Shown in pieces: positions 7,912 to 16,555 of a stretch of DNA of 64,000 nucleotides (position 1 is the first letter of the stretch; the number at the start of each line of letters is the position of its first letter). The notes beneath the pieces were generated by a model. That model was not told where the DNA came from, ran no database searches, and saw only the letters and a list, made by a program, of their open reading frames with translations. The stretch comes from Spirosoma radiotolerans (GTDB lineage: Bacteria; Bacteroidota; Bacteroidia; Cytophagales; Spirosomataceae): positions 2,480,001-2,544,000 of the forward strand of contig NZ_CP010429.1 in NCBI RefSeq assembly GCF_000974425.1, written 5' to 3'. Both the position numbers and the translations under genes were made by a program.

Positions 7912-8751
7912 TTAGAACCCATAGAGTTTCCGAAAGGAGGCTGGTGTATGAGCCGTCATTTTTTTGAAATACTTCACAAAATGTGACGGGTCGGCAAACC
8001 CGAGCTGTTCTGCCAGTTCAGAAATGCTTTGATCCGTATGTAAAAGATAACGTTTGGCATCCAGTACAATGTGTTCGTTAATCAGGTCACTGGCAGATTT
8101 GCCATGCACCCGGCGACAAATGGTATTTAAATGCTGGGGAGAGACGCCCAGGACCTCCGCATAATAAAAAACCCGGTGTTCTACGGGTCCGGGCTGCCGC
8201 AATAGCTCAGTAAACCGACGAAACGTAAGGTCTCCTGTTTTAGGAGCTTCCGTCTCCTGCTGATCCATATTTAGTAGTCGGGCCAGCAGAATCTGTGTGA
8301 GTGCCCGTAAAATGACAAAATGGTGTGCCGACGGAGACGTGTACTCGTTTTCGATGGTAATCAGCAAGTCGACTATGGGAGTAGGATCGAGTAAGGTAAT
8401 CTCCCGTTTTTGTTCGAGTTGTTGCACCAGCGGGTACAGATCGGCACTGTGTTTGGGATCGATAAAATCGGCTCGAAACATGACTACGAACCCTTTGGGT
8501 ATGGCCGTGAGCTGCCAGCAATGCAGTTGCCCTGGAGAAAGGAAAAAGGTCATGGGCGGTGCAATCGGCATAAGCTTCGTATCCACCCAATGAAACCCAG
8601 CTCCTTCCAGTAAGACGATCAATTCAAAATAACCATCATGCTTGTGCGGTTGTGTTCGTTTAATAACCTCCTTAAAACGAGATAATTTAAATAACCGCTC
8701 ATTTTCCAGCTTGTTCTTTGTCTGAAAGGCAATGGGCTCTGGTTTGGTCAT
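7912..8751 (-). CDS. AraC-family transcriptional regulator
   Basis: A 279-residue protein with an N-terminal cupin domain (the P-H-K-H-D-G-Y-F-E-L motif near residue 40 is typical of the AraC ligand-binding fold) and a C-terminal AraC HTH pair (about 180-279), including ISELAEQLGFADPSHFVKYF. It is transcribed away from the outer-membrane receptor at 8950, and the two promoters sit within 60 bases of each other. That arrangement is usual for a regulator controlling its divergent neighbour. An exact -7 box lies 39 bases upstream of the ATG. Confidence 0.9.
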   Translation of the reverse strand: MTKPEPIAFQTKNKLENERLFKLSRFKEVIKRTQPHKHDGYFELIVLLEGAGFHWVDTKLMPIAPPMTFFLSPGQLHCWQLTAIPKGFVVMFRADFIDPKHSADLYPLVQQLEQKREITLLDPTPIVDLLITIENEYTSPSAHHFVILRALTQILLARLLNMDQQETEAPKTGDLTFRRFTELLRQPGPVEHRVFYYAEVLGVSPQHLNTICRRVHGKSASDLINEHIVLDAKRYLLHTDQSISELAEQLGFADPSHFVKYFKKMTAHTPASFRKLYGF

Positions 8752-8789
8752 GGAGTCGTAAAAAATTCACGTTTGTGCCAATGTTGTTT

Positions 8790-8797
8790 CAAAAATA
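8790..8797 (-). promoter_or_regulatory. -7 promoter box for the AraC gene
   Basis: TATTTTTG on the minus strand, an exact TAnnTTTG match, 39 bases before the ATG at 8751. Confidence 0.6.
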
Positions 8798-8843
8798 CCA
8801 AAATCAGCTAAGAGTTGACCATTCAGGTCTGATAGCGCTCAAA

Positions 8844-8851
8844 TACCTTTG
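8844..8851 (+). promoter_or_regulatory. -7 promoter box for the outer-membrane receptor
   Basis: TACCTTTG, an exact TAnnTTTG match. The receptor start is about 98 bases downstream, which leaves a leader that contains a complete 29-codon ORF. Confidence 0.6.
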
Positions 8852-8857
8852 TGGCAG

Positions 8858-8947
8858 ATGAAGGTTTACCGGAGTAACGACATGAAAAATAGCGGGAAGA
8901 ACACGAAGAGGAACAAGCCCTATCATCCGTATTCGACTGGTGCATAG
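8858..8947 (+). CDS. Possible 29-residue leader peptide ahead of the receptor gene
   Basis: An ATG 6 bases beyond the -7 box opens a 29-codon frame that stops at 8947, two bases before the receptor ATG and in a different frame. The peptide is strongly basic (about nine Lys/Arg) and rich in Asn and Tyr, with no signal sequence. Its fit between promoter and gene suggests a leaderless upstream ORF that could couple or hold back receptor translation. It may equally be chance; nothing here shows that it is translated. Confidence 0.3.
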   Translation: MKVYRSNDMKNSGKNTKRNKPYHPYSTGA

Positions 8948-8949
8948 GA

Positions 8950-11403
8950 ATGAAACGACGATTGCTGCTCCTGTTCGTTCTTGCCTGCTACAGCCAATTC
9001 GTTGTTGGACAGGCTGAACTCCGGGGACTCCTGGTGGATGGATCAACCACCAAACCTATCCCTTTTGCAAGTGTCGCGCTTTATCGACCGGCGGATTCCG
9101 TGGCCGTAACGGGCGCTCTTTCGGACTCGGTGGGCGTCTTTCACATCACGCAGGTTACCCCCGGACAATACCGGCTTAAAACGTTTTTTATTGGCTATAA
9201 ACCCCAGACGACCTTCGTTACCCTTAGACGTGGAGACGTGCTCAATGTGGGGACGTTGCTGCTCGAACCGTCAAAGAACCAGTTAAACGAAGTCGTGGTA
9301 ACGGGACAGCGGGCTGATTTGACCGTAAAAGCCGACCGGCAAACCTACCGGGCCGCGCAGTTTGGCTCAGCAGTGGGCGGAACAGCAACGGATCTATTAC
9401 GAAACTTGCCGGGGATTAGTATCAACGCAGAAGGGGAAGTCACGCAGCGGGGAGCCAACGGTTTTCTGGTGCTGTTGAATGGAAAGCCCGTACAGGCCAA
9501 TCTGGGCACTTTGCTCAACCAACTGCCCGCTAATACAATGGAAACCATTGAGGTCATTACCACACCCTCGGCCCGTTATGACCCGGATGGCAAGGCGGGT
9601 ATAATTGCCATTACCACCAAGTCCGGGGCTGATTTGGGGTTGTCTGTACTGGTCAATCTTCAGGGCGGACTGCCAAGTCTGAATGCCTTTGATAATGCCC
9701 GAAATCCAGTTCGGTATAGCTCAGATGCATCGATCAGTTATCGAACAGCCCGCTGGGACTGGACCCTTAGTACGGCCTATCTGCGGAATGACCTGGCCGG
9801 TCGGCGGGAGGGCGACGTTTACACAATCCTGAGCAACCGCTTCACGCGTTTTCCGAGTATAGGTGAACGGAGTTTTGATCGTTATACATTTACGAACCGG
9901 CTGGCCGTAAGCTTTACACCCAACAAAACCAATGTGTGGTCGGCGGGTTTGTATTATGGGCATCGGACAGAAGACCGTATTGCGGATCTGGTCTACAACA
10001 ACCGGACAACGGACCGGCAGACGGGCTTACTCATTAGTCAGATCAACTATTTTAACGCCAACCTGGTCCGGAAGCGGGGGCAGTTTTTTACCGCCAACCT
10101 CGACTACACGCATACCTTCGCCAACAAAGCCACGTTGAGTACGGGTGTGCTCTACGAATACGACTATCTGGACGGGTTTACGCGCAACCTGAATGTTCGG
10201 CGAACCGACAGCCGTGATACGCTACAATACACGTATACAACCACCGCCCGGCCGATTGGTAATCTTCGGGCCAATGTCGATGTGACCTGGCCACTGGCCG
10301 GTGGGCGGCTCGAAGCGGGCTACCAGTACCGGCTTCAGAACGACAACGGCGATTATCGGTACCTAAACCAGGATGGTCGGGGTGCACCGCTGCTGGTCAT
10401 CAATGCTTTTACCGGAAAAGCCGACATTACTAATCAGATCCATAGTCTGTACAGCCAGTACTATCACAAAACGAAGGGTTGGGAGTATACGGCGGGACTG
10501 CGTTTCGAGTCGGCTCAGCGGGAGGTAGACATCCGTCCACAGGGGCAAACTTACCCACTGACCCTGAACAATCTGTTTCCCTCCCTCAATCTGGTCTATC
10601 GGCCCAAAGACGATTGGTTGGTACGATTGGGCTACAGTCGTCGGGTGCAGCGTACGAGCAATCTGGCCCTTAACCCGCTGCCCGAACGCGAACACTCCGA
10701 AACCCTCGAACAGGGTGATCCGGCATTGCAGCCCGAATTTGTTGACCTTAGCGAACTGAGCGTAACCCGAACCCTTGGCCGGAGTACATGGCAGGCTACG
10801 CTCTATCATCAAAATGTGCAGAACATCGTCAACCGGGTCAACAGTGTTTATGCGGATACAATCCTGAACCGGCTCTATACCAATGCCGGACGGGCCCAAC
10901 GGCTCGGTATAGAATTAACCTCGGACCTGACCCTCACCAAACGCTGGAAATTATATGTAGGCGGTACGGTCTACCGGTCGCTGCTTTCGGGTCAGCTGTT
11001 TCAAAACGCAGTGGTATTCAGCAATCAGGCGTGGGCTTACTCGCTAAATGCCAATACTACCCTACAACCCGCCACGAGTTGGGTACTACAGGCCAATCTG
11101 AACTACCTCTCCCAACGAATCACCGCGCAGGGAGAAGATTCCCGCTTCTTTGTGCCAAATTTATCCATTAAGAAAAGTTTTGTTCAGAACCGGCTCTCGG
11201 TCATGTTTCAATGGCAAAACATAGGGCTGGGCTGGCTGGCCAGCAACGAGCAGCGGATTACGACGCGGGGTGTCGATTTTTACACCACTACCAATTATAT
11301 TCAGGAGCGGGATATTTTGCTGCTGAACATCAGCTACTCGTTCCGTCAGCGGAGTAAGCCCGTCAAACTACCCACCAATGAGTTTGGTGAGAAAGAGTTT
11401 TAA
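8950..11403 (+). CDS. Outer-membrane beta-barrel receptor (TonB-receptor-like, OMP_b-brl_3 type)
   Basis: An 817-residue protein: signal peptide (residues 1-20, ending VVGQ), a carboxypeptidase-regulatory-like beta-sandwich (about 22-105), a plug-like domain (about 110-225, with L-N-E-V-V-V-T-G then D-L-L-R-N-L-P-G and the E-x-I-E-V-I-T-T-P-S-A-R-Y motif), and a C-terminal beta barrel with alternating aromatic residues. It belongs to the Bacteroidota outer-membrane beta-barrel family related to TonB-dependent receptors. The substrate is unknown, and no SusD partner follows. The divergent AraC gene is the likely regulator. Confidence 0.85.
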   Translation: MKRRLLLLFVLACYSQFVVGQAELRGLLVDGSTTKPIPFASVALYRPADSVAVTGALSDSVGVFHITQVTPGQYRLKTFFIGYKPQTTFVTLRRGDVLNVGTLLLEPSKNQLNEVVVTGQRADLTVKADRQTYRAAQFGSAVGGTATDLLRNLPGISINAEGEVTQRGANGFLVLLNGKPVQANLGTLLNQLPANTMETIEVITTPSARYDPDGKAGIIAITTKSGADLGLSVLVNLQGGLPSLNAFDNARNPVRYSSDASISYRTARWDWTLSTAYLRNDLAGRREGDVYTILSNRFTRFPSIGERSFDRYTFTNRLAVSFTPNKTNVWSAGLYYGHRTEDRIADLVYNNRTTDRQTGLLISQINYFNANLVRKRGQFFTANLDYTHTFANKATLSTGVLYEYDYLDGFTRNLNVRRTDSRDTLQYTYTTTARPIGNLRANVDVTWPLAGGRLEAGYQYRLQNDNGDYRYLNQDGRGAPLLVINAFTGKADITNQIHSLYSQYYHKTKGWEYTAGLRFESAQREVDIRPQGQTYPLTLNNLFPSLNLVYRPKDDWLVRLGYSRRVQRTSNLALNPLPEREHSETLEQGDPALQPEFVDLSELSVTRTLGRSTWQATLYHQNVQNIVNRVNSVYADTILNRLYTNAGRAQRLGIELTSDLTLTKRWKLYVGGTVYRSLLSGQLFQNAVVFSNQAWAYSLNANTTLQPATSWVLQANLNYLSQRITAQGEDSRFFVPNLSIKKSFVQNRLSVMFQWQNIGLGWLASNEQRITTRGVDFYTTTNYIQERDILLLNISYSFRQRSKPVKLPTNEFGEKEF

Positions 11404-11562
11404 TATTGAACGAGTCTGTAACTGTTTTTTCGTGACAGTAGTGGCCTGATACGCCCAATACCAGGGTTTACCATAAGGGTAGGTTCGCAGAGCGCTCATG
11501 TGTGCGCCGTATATTTACCGGCGAGGTTTACATACCATCTTCTAGCGCAGCTGTTTAGTCTA

Positions 11563-12633
11563 ATGGAAAATGCCAAAAAGGTCCTCCTGATTTTTATTTT
11601 AGTAAGTCCATTTTCCTACGCGCAACCGATTCCTAGGAAGTTACCCTTACTCGATAGCCTGACGCACAAAATTGAGCAGAATAGCTATCCGAATATGCAT
11701 GCGGTGCTCATTAGTCAAAATGGTGTCACCGTTTACCAGCATTACACCAACGGCTACACCTCGGATAGTTTACACGATTCCCGATCATCGTTCAAATCGA
11801 TTGCCAGCCTGTTAACGGGTATTGCCATTGATAAAGGGTTTATCAGGAACACCGCTCAGCGGGTCTATAGCTTTTTTCCTGAATACACGAGCTATCAGCA
11901 CTGGGACAGCCGAAAAGACCAAATGACACTCGACGATTTGCTGACCATGAAAACAGGCTTCGATTGTGAGGAATTCAACGGTACCAGGGATTGTGAAGAA
12001 GCTATGTCGCAGAGCAAAGACTGGGTTAAGTTTTCGTTGGATCTACCGCTGGCGAATCGGCCGGGAACGCATTGGGCTTATACGTCCGCTGCGCCCATGA
12101 TTTTGAGTGGTGTCATTGCCAATGCCTCAAAGATGACGATTGTAGCCTTTGCTGAAAAATACCTGTTCAAGCCATTAGGCATTAGTAGGTATCGATGGAC
12201 AATGGATTCGGCTCAACATGGTATGACGGCCGGTTCATTTTTCATTCGTCCCGCTGATATGCTGAAAATAGGTCAACTGGTCGCGAATCAGGGGAATTGG
12301 CAGGGCAAACAGATCGTGTCAAAAGCGTGGATCGATAAATCGACAAGAGCCGTTACCGCCATCTCTAACTTTTCGTTTGTTGGCTCTTCCCGAACCAAAC
12401 GAGCTCAGCCTCAACCAACGTACTATGGCTATTACTGGTACCGGGAACAACTGGTCACGAATTCCTTCAAACACGATGTCCTGTTTGCTTCGGGGAACGG
12501 CGGTCAGTATATAATGCTGATCGACGATTTAAAATTGGTCGTAGTCTTTACGGGTGGAAACTATAATTCATGGAAAGCAAAGCTTCCCTTTGAAGCGTTG
12601 GCAGCATATATTATTCCTAGCGTTGCCCGCTGA
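11563..12633 (+). CDS. Exported serine hydrolase, class C beta-lactamase family
   Basis: A 356-residue protein with a signal peptide (residues 1-20). The serine-hydrolase S-x-x-K motif is S75-S-F-K78, and the Tyr motif is W-A-Y-T-S, a variant of the class C Y-x-N. The LDDLLTMKTGFD stretch is typical of the beta-lactamase/EstB/D-aminopeptidase clan. Members hydrolyse esters, amides or D-amino peptides; true beta-lactam hydrolysis is not implied. I chose ATG 11563 because the signal peptide starts there; the in-frame GTG at 11500 lies upstream of a weak -7-like sequence (TATATTTA, 11510). It is monocistronic. Confidence 0.85.
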   Translation: MENAKKVLLIFILVSPFSYAQPIPRKLPLLDSLTHKIEQNSYPNMHAVLISQNGVTVYQHYTNGYTSDSLHDSRSSFKSIASLLTGIAIDKGFIRNTAQRVYSFFPEYTSYQHWDSRKDQMTLDDLLTMKTGFDCEEFNGTRDCEEAMSQSKDWVKFSLDLPLANRPGTHWAYTSAAPMILSGVIANASKMTIVAFAEKYLFKPLGISRYRWTMDSAQHGMTAGSFFIRPADMLKIGQLVANQGNWQGKQIVSKAWIDKSTRAVTAISNFSFVGSSRTKRAQPQPTYYGYYWYREQLVTNSFKHDVLFASGNGGQYIMLIDDLKLVVVFTGGNYNSWKAKLPFEALAAYIIPSVAR

Positions 12634-12819
12634 ATGCAGCCCTCAATGGACGATTTGCGCTTATAAAACATTCCCTTTAACAGGCAGAATGCCGTGCGTT
12701 TAGTTGTTGGTAAAGGTATATAAGCGATTTTCTTACAGCGAGTTATGTGTAAGTTTTGGCAATGAGTAGTGTAAAATGAACCAAAAACTAAACTTTTAAC
12801 GTAGTAGCGTGGTTAATAA

Positions 12820-12831
12820 ATTGTGCACAAT
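12820..12831. promoter_or_regulatory. Palindromic operator candidate of ohrR-ohr
   Basis: ATTGTGCACAAT is a perfect 12-base palindrome lying directly against the -7 box of ohrR. MarR-type OhrR repressors bind such sites and autoregulate, so this is the most likely OhrR operator. Confidence 0.5.
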
Positions 12832-12832
12832 A

Positions 12833-12840
12833 TAATTTTG
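12833..12840 (+). promoter_or_regulatory. -7 promoter box for ohrR-ohr
   Basis: TAATTTTG, an exact TAnnTTTG match, ends only 4 bases before the ohrR ATG at 12845. The message would be leaderless or nearly so. Confidence 0.6.
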
Positions 12841-12844
12841 GGCG

Positions 12845-13276
12845 ATGAATAAGCTTTTGTTGGACAGCCAGCTTTGTTTTCCGTTGTACGCGCTTTCGCG
12901 ACAGGTGACGGCGCAGTATCGGCCTTTACTCGAAAAGCTTGATTTAACGTATCCTCAATATTTAGTACTACTCTTACTATGGGAGTCAGACAATCGAACC
13001 GTTGGTGAAATTGGCGAACGGTTGTTACTGGACTCCGGAACACTGACGCCGTTGCTCAAGCGGATGGAGCAGAAGGGGCTACTAACCCGACAGCGCAACC
13101 CAGCCGACGAACGTCAGGTGACCATTCAACTCACTGAAAGCGGGCGGGGCATGCAGGCACAAGCGATGGACATTCCAACCCAATTGCAGGAGAGCCTGAA
13201 GCTGGACAATCAGCAGATTGTCAATCTGCGAGACCAACTACAAACCATTTTACAACAACTTACCAAAACAGTATAA
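12845..13276 (+). CDS. ohrR: OhrR, MarR-family organic peroxide sensor-repressor
   Basis: A 143-residue winged-helix repressor. The N-terminal LLLDSQLCFPLYALSR carries the single conserved redox Cys (C11), which in this family is oxidised by organic hydroperoxides and releases DNA. The wing region has S-G-T-L-T-P-L-L-K-R-M and the D-E-R-Q motif. It sits 15 bases before ohr, its standard target, and a 12-base palindrome overlaps the promoter. No other ATG fits the N-terminus, so the start almost touches the -7 box. Confidence 0.92.
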   Translation: MNKLLLDSQLCFPLYALSRQVTAQYRPLLEKLDLTYPQYLVLLLLWESDNRTVGEIGERLLLDSGTLTPLLKRMEQKGLLTRQRNPADERQVTIQLTESGRGMQAQAMDIPTQLQESLKLDNQQIVNLRDQLQTILQQLTKTV

Positions 13277-13291
13277 TTAATCAACACAACC

Positions 13292-13729
13292 ATGTTTCAA
13301 GCCTTATATACAGCTCATGCTACGGCAACCGGCGGCCGCGATGGCCACGTAACATCATCCGACCAGGTTCTGGACCTCGACGTTCGCACACCCCGTGAGC
13401 TGGGTGGGTCGGGTGGTGCCTACTCCAATCCTGAGCAGCTATTTGCCGCTGGCTATGCGGCTTGTTTTGATAGCGCCCTCAATCTGGTAGCCCGCATGGG
13501 AAAAGTAAAAACGGGCACAACAACGGTAACGGCCGATGTTAGCATTGGGAAGCTGGATACGGGTGGTTTTGGGCTGTCTGTCACGCTGGATGTTAACGTA
13601 CCGGGCGTCGATCAGGCCGTCGCAGAAGAGCTGGTCGCTAAAGCCCACCAGGTGTGTCCGTACTCAAATGCTACACGGGGCAACATTCCTGTAACGCTTA
13701 CGGTGACGAACAACGAACCAGCAGACTAA
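13292..13729 (+). CDS. ohr: Ohr, organic hydroperoxide resistance thiol peroxidase
   Basis: A 145-residue OsmC/Ohr-fold enzyme that reduces organic hydroperoxides to alcohols, using lipoylated proteins as electron donor in characterised members. Both catalytic cysteines are in the family positions: C58 in GYAACFDSAL and C122 in QVCPYSNATR. Full length for the family. It is cotranscribed with ohrR, and the transcript ends at the very strong hairpin at 13751-13808. Confidence 0.95.
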   Translation: MFQALYTAHATATGGRDGHVTSSDQVLDLDVRTPRELGGSGGAYSNPEQLFAAGYAACFDSALNLVARMGKVKTGTTTVTADVSIGKLDTGGFGLSVTLDVNVPGVDQAVAEELVAKAHQVCPYSNATRGNIPVTLTVTNNEPAD

Positions 13730-13750
13730 GCATGCGTGATCGACAGGTTC

Positions 13751-13808
13751 GTAAGCAGACAAAAAGCGCCGTTATCAACTAAGATAACGGCGCTTTTTGT
13801 CTGCTTAC
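13751..13808. terminator. 26-bp perfect bidirectional terminator between ohr and THX
   Basis: Arms 13751-13776 and 13783-13808 are perfectly complementary around a 6-base loop, with A-runs and T-runs built into the stem. It serves ohr from the left and the minus-strand THX gene from the right; its outer edge overlaps the THX stop codon. Confidence 0.9.
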
Positions 13809-13927
13809 TCCTGTGGCTTGTCAACAGGCTTGGGAATGGCTGATTTCTTTGCTTTTCCAAGGCGAGATTTGCCATAGGAACCCTGTGATATTTTTCCTCT
13901 TTTCGACTTCTTATCACCTCTTCCCAT
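13805..13927 (-). CDS. 30S ribosomal protein THX family
   Basis: A 40-residue, highly basic protein that begins MGRGDKKSKRGKI and continues with S-Q-G-S-Y-G-K-S-R. This is the signature of the small bTHX protein, which binds the head of the 30S subunit and stabilises 16S rRNA. The tail (KSAIPKPVDKPQE) is longer than the 25-30 residue THX core, as is common in Bacteroidota. It is short enough to be missed by length-limited gene callers. It ends inside the terminator shared with ohr. Confidence 0.85.
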   Translation of the reverse strand: MGRGDKKSKRGKISQGSYGKSRLGKAKKSAIPKPVDKPQE

Positions 13928-14023
13928 AATTGACATCAGTTTTGTTCAAGTCTGATGACAAGGAAGCAACCTATATTGTTTAGCGAAGTGGTCAATTGGC
14001 TGGTTTAATTAGGCTATTGGAAA

Positions 14024-15019
14024 TCACTTCAGTGAACGGGCTTCTACACCATCGACAGTAATTTTAACCGGTTTGATGGCGCCGTCAGCGTCGAAATACA
14101 TGTGATCGATACAGGTTTCCCGATGGTTGCCGTCGGTTTCGGTTAAGGGGCGTCGGTGATAAACAATGTACCAGTCATCGGTGCCGGGCACCTGAATAAC
14201 CGAGTGATGCCCCGCTCCCCTAGCCACGTTGGGGTCCTGTTGCAAAATCTTGCCCACTCGCTCAAACGGACCGAAAGGGGACTTGGCTACAGCATAAGCA
14301 ACGGAGTAGTTAGGACCTGTCCAGCCGCCCTCCGACCACATGAAGTAATATTTACCCTGTCGAATGAACATGGTCGGCCCTTCAACATATCCTTTGGGCG
14401 TTATCTCTCGAAAAGTGGTGCCGTCAGGAAATGGAAGAAAACCTGTAAAGTCGTCTTTCAGTCGGGCAATATTGCAGTGGCCCCAGCCGCCGTATACCAA
14501 ATAATACTGACCGTCCTGATCCTTAAAAACGTATTGATCAATGGGTTGCGCCCCATTATGGATTTCGCCCACCAATGGCTTGCCCAGATAGTCGCGGAAT
14601 GGGCCAGCCGGGTTATTGGCAACGGCTACCCCAATGCCGCCAACTTCTTTTTTCGAATCATGAATGTCATTGGCTCCAAAAAACAGAAAATATTGTCCAC
14701 CTTTTTCAACGATAGACGGTGCCCACATGGCCTTCTTCGCCCATTTGACGGCTGTCGAGTCAACAATTCGGCTGTGCTTTGTCCAGGTAACCAGATCAGG
14801 TGAAGAAAACGCATCCAGAAATACCTGCTGTTCATAAGGAGCCGAGTAGGTCGGATAAACCCAATATTGATTCCCGAACAGAACGCCTTCTGGATCAGCG
14901 TACCAGCCGGGAAAAATGGGATTACCGCTCTTGGCTGGCCCAGTATTGGTTTGGGCAAAACTGCATAGGGCAAAGAAACTAAGAGAAAAACTAAGGATAG
15001 ATCGTCTGAAATTGGGCAT
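14024..15019 (-). CDS. Exported glycoside hydrolase family 43 protein
   Basis: A 331-residue five-bladed beta-propeller glycosidase with a signal peptide (residues 1-22). The GH43 catalytic set is visible: D42 in G-W-Y-A-D-P as base, D161 in Q-P-I-D-Q-Y as pKa modulator, and E213 in Y-V-E-G-P as acid. GH43 enzymes mostly remove arabinose or xylose from plant hemicellulose side chains; specificity cannot be read from the sequence. There is no accessory carbohydrate-binding domain, and it is not in a sus-type cluster. An exact -7 box lies 42 bases upstream. Confidence 0.88.
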   Translation of the reverse strand: MPNFRRSILSFSLSFFALCSFAQTNTGPAKSGNPIFPGWYADPEGVLFGNQYWVYPTYSAPYEQQVFLDAFSSPDLVTWTKHSRIVDSTAVKWAKKAMWAPSIVEKGGQYFLFFGANDIHDSKKEVGGIGVAVANNPAGPFRDYLGKPLVGEIHNGAQPIDQYVFKDQDGQYYLVYGGWGHCNIARLKDDFTGFLPFPDGTTFREITPKGYVEGPTMFIRQGKYYFMWSEGGWTGPNYSVAYAVAKSPFGPFERVGKILQQDPNVARGAGHHSVIQVPGTDDWYIVYHRRPLTETDGNHRETCIDHMYFDADGAIKPVKITVDGVEARSLK

Positions 15020-15061
15020 AGGATTACGTAGTGAATAAGAGTTGAGTTGGTTTTAAAAGGC

Positions 15062-15069
15062 CAAAAGTA
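15062..15069 (-). promoter_or_regulatory. -7 promoter box for the GH43 gene
   Basis: TACTTTTG on the minus strand, an exact TAnnTTTG match, 42 bases before the ATG at 15019. Confidence 0.6.
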
Positions 15070-15196
15070 GGCATTATTCCGCTTTTGCGTCAACGGCCCC
15101 TCAGCCGTGAGGCCACGGCCCATTTGACCACATAGATTAGCTGACGCGCGAGTGGGCTGTGTCCTCATGGCCCGTGGAGGAACGAGATCAGCCTTG

Positions 15197-16309
15197 TCAA
15201 ACATAAACGACGGCGTATTTCTTGCCTGGTAAGGAGCGGATAAATCCTTGAAATTCGAGTGTGAGGAGCAAAGAGGCCAGTCGTCCCATCGGAATTTGAC
15301 TTTTCCAGCTCAACTCATCAACATGCAGATCGGCCGATTGGCGAAGTAGGGCCAGGATTTGGCTTTCTTCTTCCGTTATATCGACGGGTAACGCGGACGG
15401 TATATTCTTCGGTGAAACCGGCTCATGGGCTCTGTCCCAGTTGAGGGCTTCAATAATATCTTTTGGGCTCGTATAAATCTGTGCTTTGTTCTCCCGAATC
15501 AGTTTGTTGCAGCCCGCCGAAAAGGCCTGATTCAACTGTCCCGGAACGGCAAACACCTCCCGATGGTAGTTGTTGGCGTATTCGGCCGTAATGAGCGCAC
15601 CGCCCTTGGCTGCAGCCTCGACCACAACGACCACGTCACTCAAACCGGCAATGATCCGGTTGCGCGCTGGAAACAGGTGCGCGTCGGGTTTGGTACCGGG
15701 TTTGCTTTCAGTGAGTAAGCCGCCTTGCATAAGCATATCCGTGGCTGTTTTCTGATGCACGTTGGGGTAAATAATATCCAGACCACTGGCCATTACCCCA
15801 AGGGTTGGTAACCCATTGGCCAAACTGGAACGGTGCGCTGCAATATCAATACCATACGCCAGTCCACTGATGACACTGACTCCATAAGGCGTGATCGCTT
15901 CAATGATTTCATGGGTAATTCGCCGACCATATTCGGTCGCTTGCCGGGTACCCACCAGGCCAATTGTCCGTGGCGCGTTGAGGTTACCTGTTCCCTGGAA
16001 ATAGAGGAGGGCGGGGGCGTCATAGAGACTTTTAAGTCGGCCTGGATACGCTTTGTCGGTGTAAAACAGTGCCGAAGCCCCCAGTTTCTCCAGACGGAGC
16101 ATGACCTGTTCGGCATCCGACAGGACGCCGGGTTTCAAAACGGCACGGGCTGTCACTTCGCCAATACCGGGTACTTTCAGTAAGCGAGCCAACGGTGACC
16201 GGAAAACTTCCGTCGCTGAACCGCAATAACTGATCAGTTGTCGGATAAGAATACTCCCCACGCCCGGAACGAGTGTAAGGGCAATTTGATGCTGGGTATC
16301 AGTAGGCAC
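15197..16309 (-). CDS. dprA: DprA (Smf), DNA-processing protein
   Basis: A 370-residue DprA: an N-terminal helix-hairpin-helix part (about 1-65), a Rossmann-like core (about 100-290) with G-L-V-G-T-R, S-G-L-A-Y-G-I-D and P-A-R-N-R-I-I-A-G-L-S, and a C-terminal winged helix (about 305-370). DprA protects incoming single-stranded DNA and loads RecA during natural transformation. Other competence genes are not in the window. The start is a GTG at 16309; no in-frame ATG exists near the N-terminus. It is transcribed away from the PhoX-like gene. Confidence 0.93.
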   Translation of the reverse strand: MPTDTQHQIALTLVPGVGSILIRQLISYCGSATEVFRSPLARLLKVPGIGEVTARAVLKPGVLSDAEQVMLRLEKLGASALFYTDKAYPGRLKSLYDAPALLYFQGTGNLNAPRTIGLVGTRQATEYGRRITHEIIEAITPYGVSVISGLAYGIDIAAHRSSLANGLPTLGVMASGLDIIYPNVHQKTATDMLMQGGLLTESKPGTKPDAHLFPARNRIIAGLSDVVVVVEAAAKGGALITAEYANNYHREVFAVPGQLNQAFSAGCNKLIRENKAQIYTSPKDIIEALNWDRAHEPVSPKNIPSALPVDITEEESQILALLRQSADLHVDELSWKSQIPMGRLASLLLTLEFQGFIRSLPGKKYAVVYV

Positions 16310-16555
16310 GAAACGAACAGATGGAATTTGTAAGCAATCGGATGAATTATGTCGACTCCCGCAAGCTTACAGATTTCTGTCGGGAAAAACCAGTTTTCAT
16401 TGAATTCCGGCAGTGGGCAAGGAATAGGCAGGTGATAAAATGAAAGCGTTATTAATCCAATTTAATATTTTTAATCTGTTAATACTGCCTTCATATTGAG
16501 GTAAAGCACACGCGGTTTCTTTGCAAAAGTAAAAGTTGCCTATAACCGTCTACTT

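Noticed and set aside
14626-15204. 192-residue ORF on the minus strand
   Set aside because: Overlaps the GH43 gene in another frame on the same strand; GH43 has signal peptide, motifs and promoter, this frame none.
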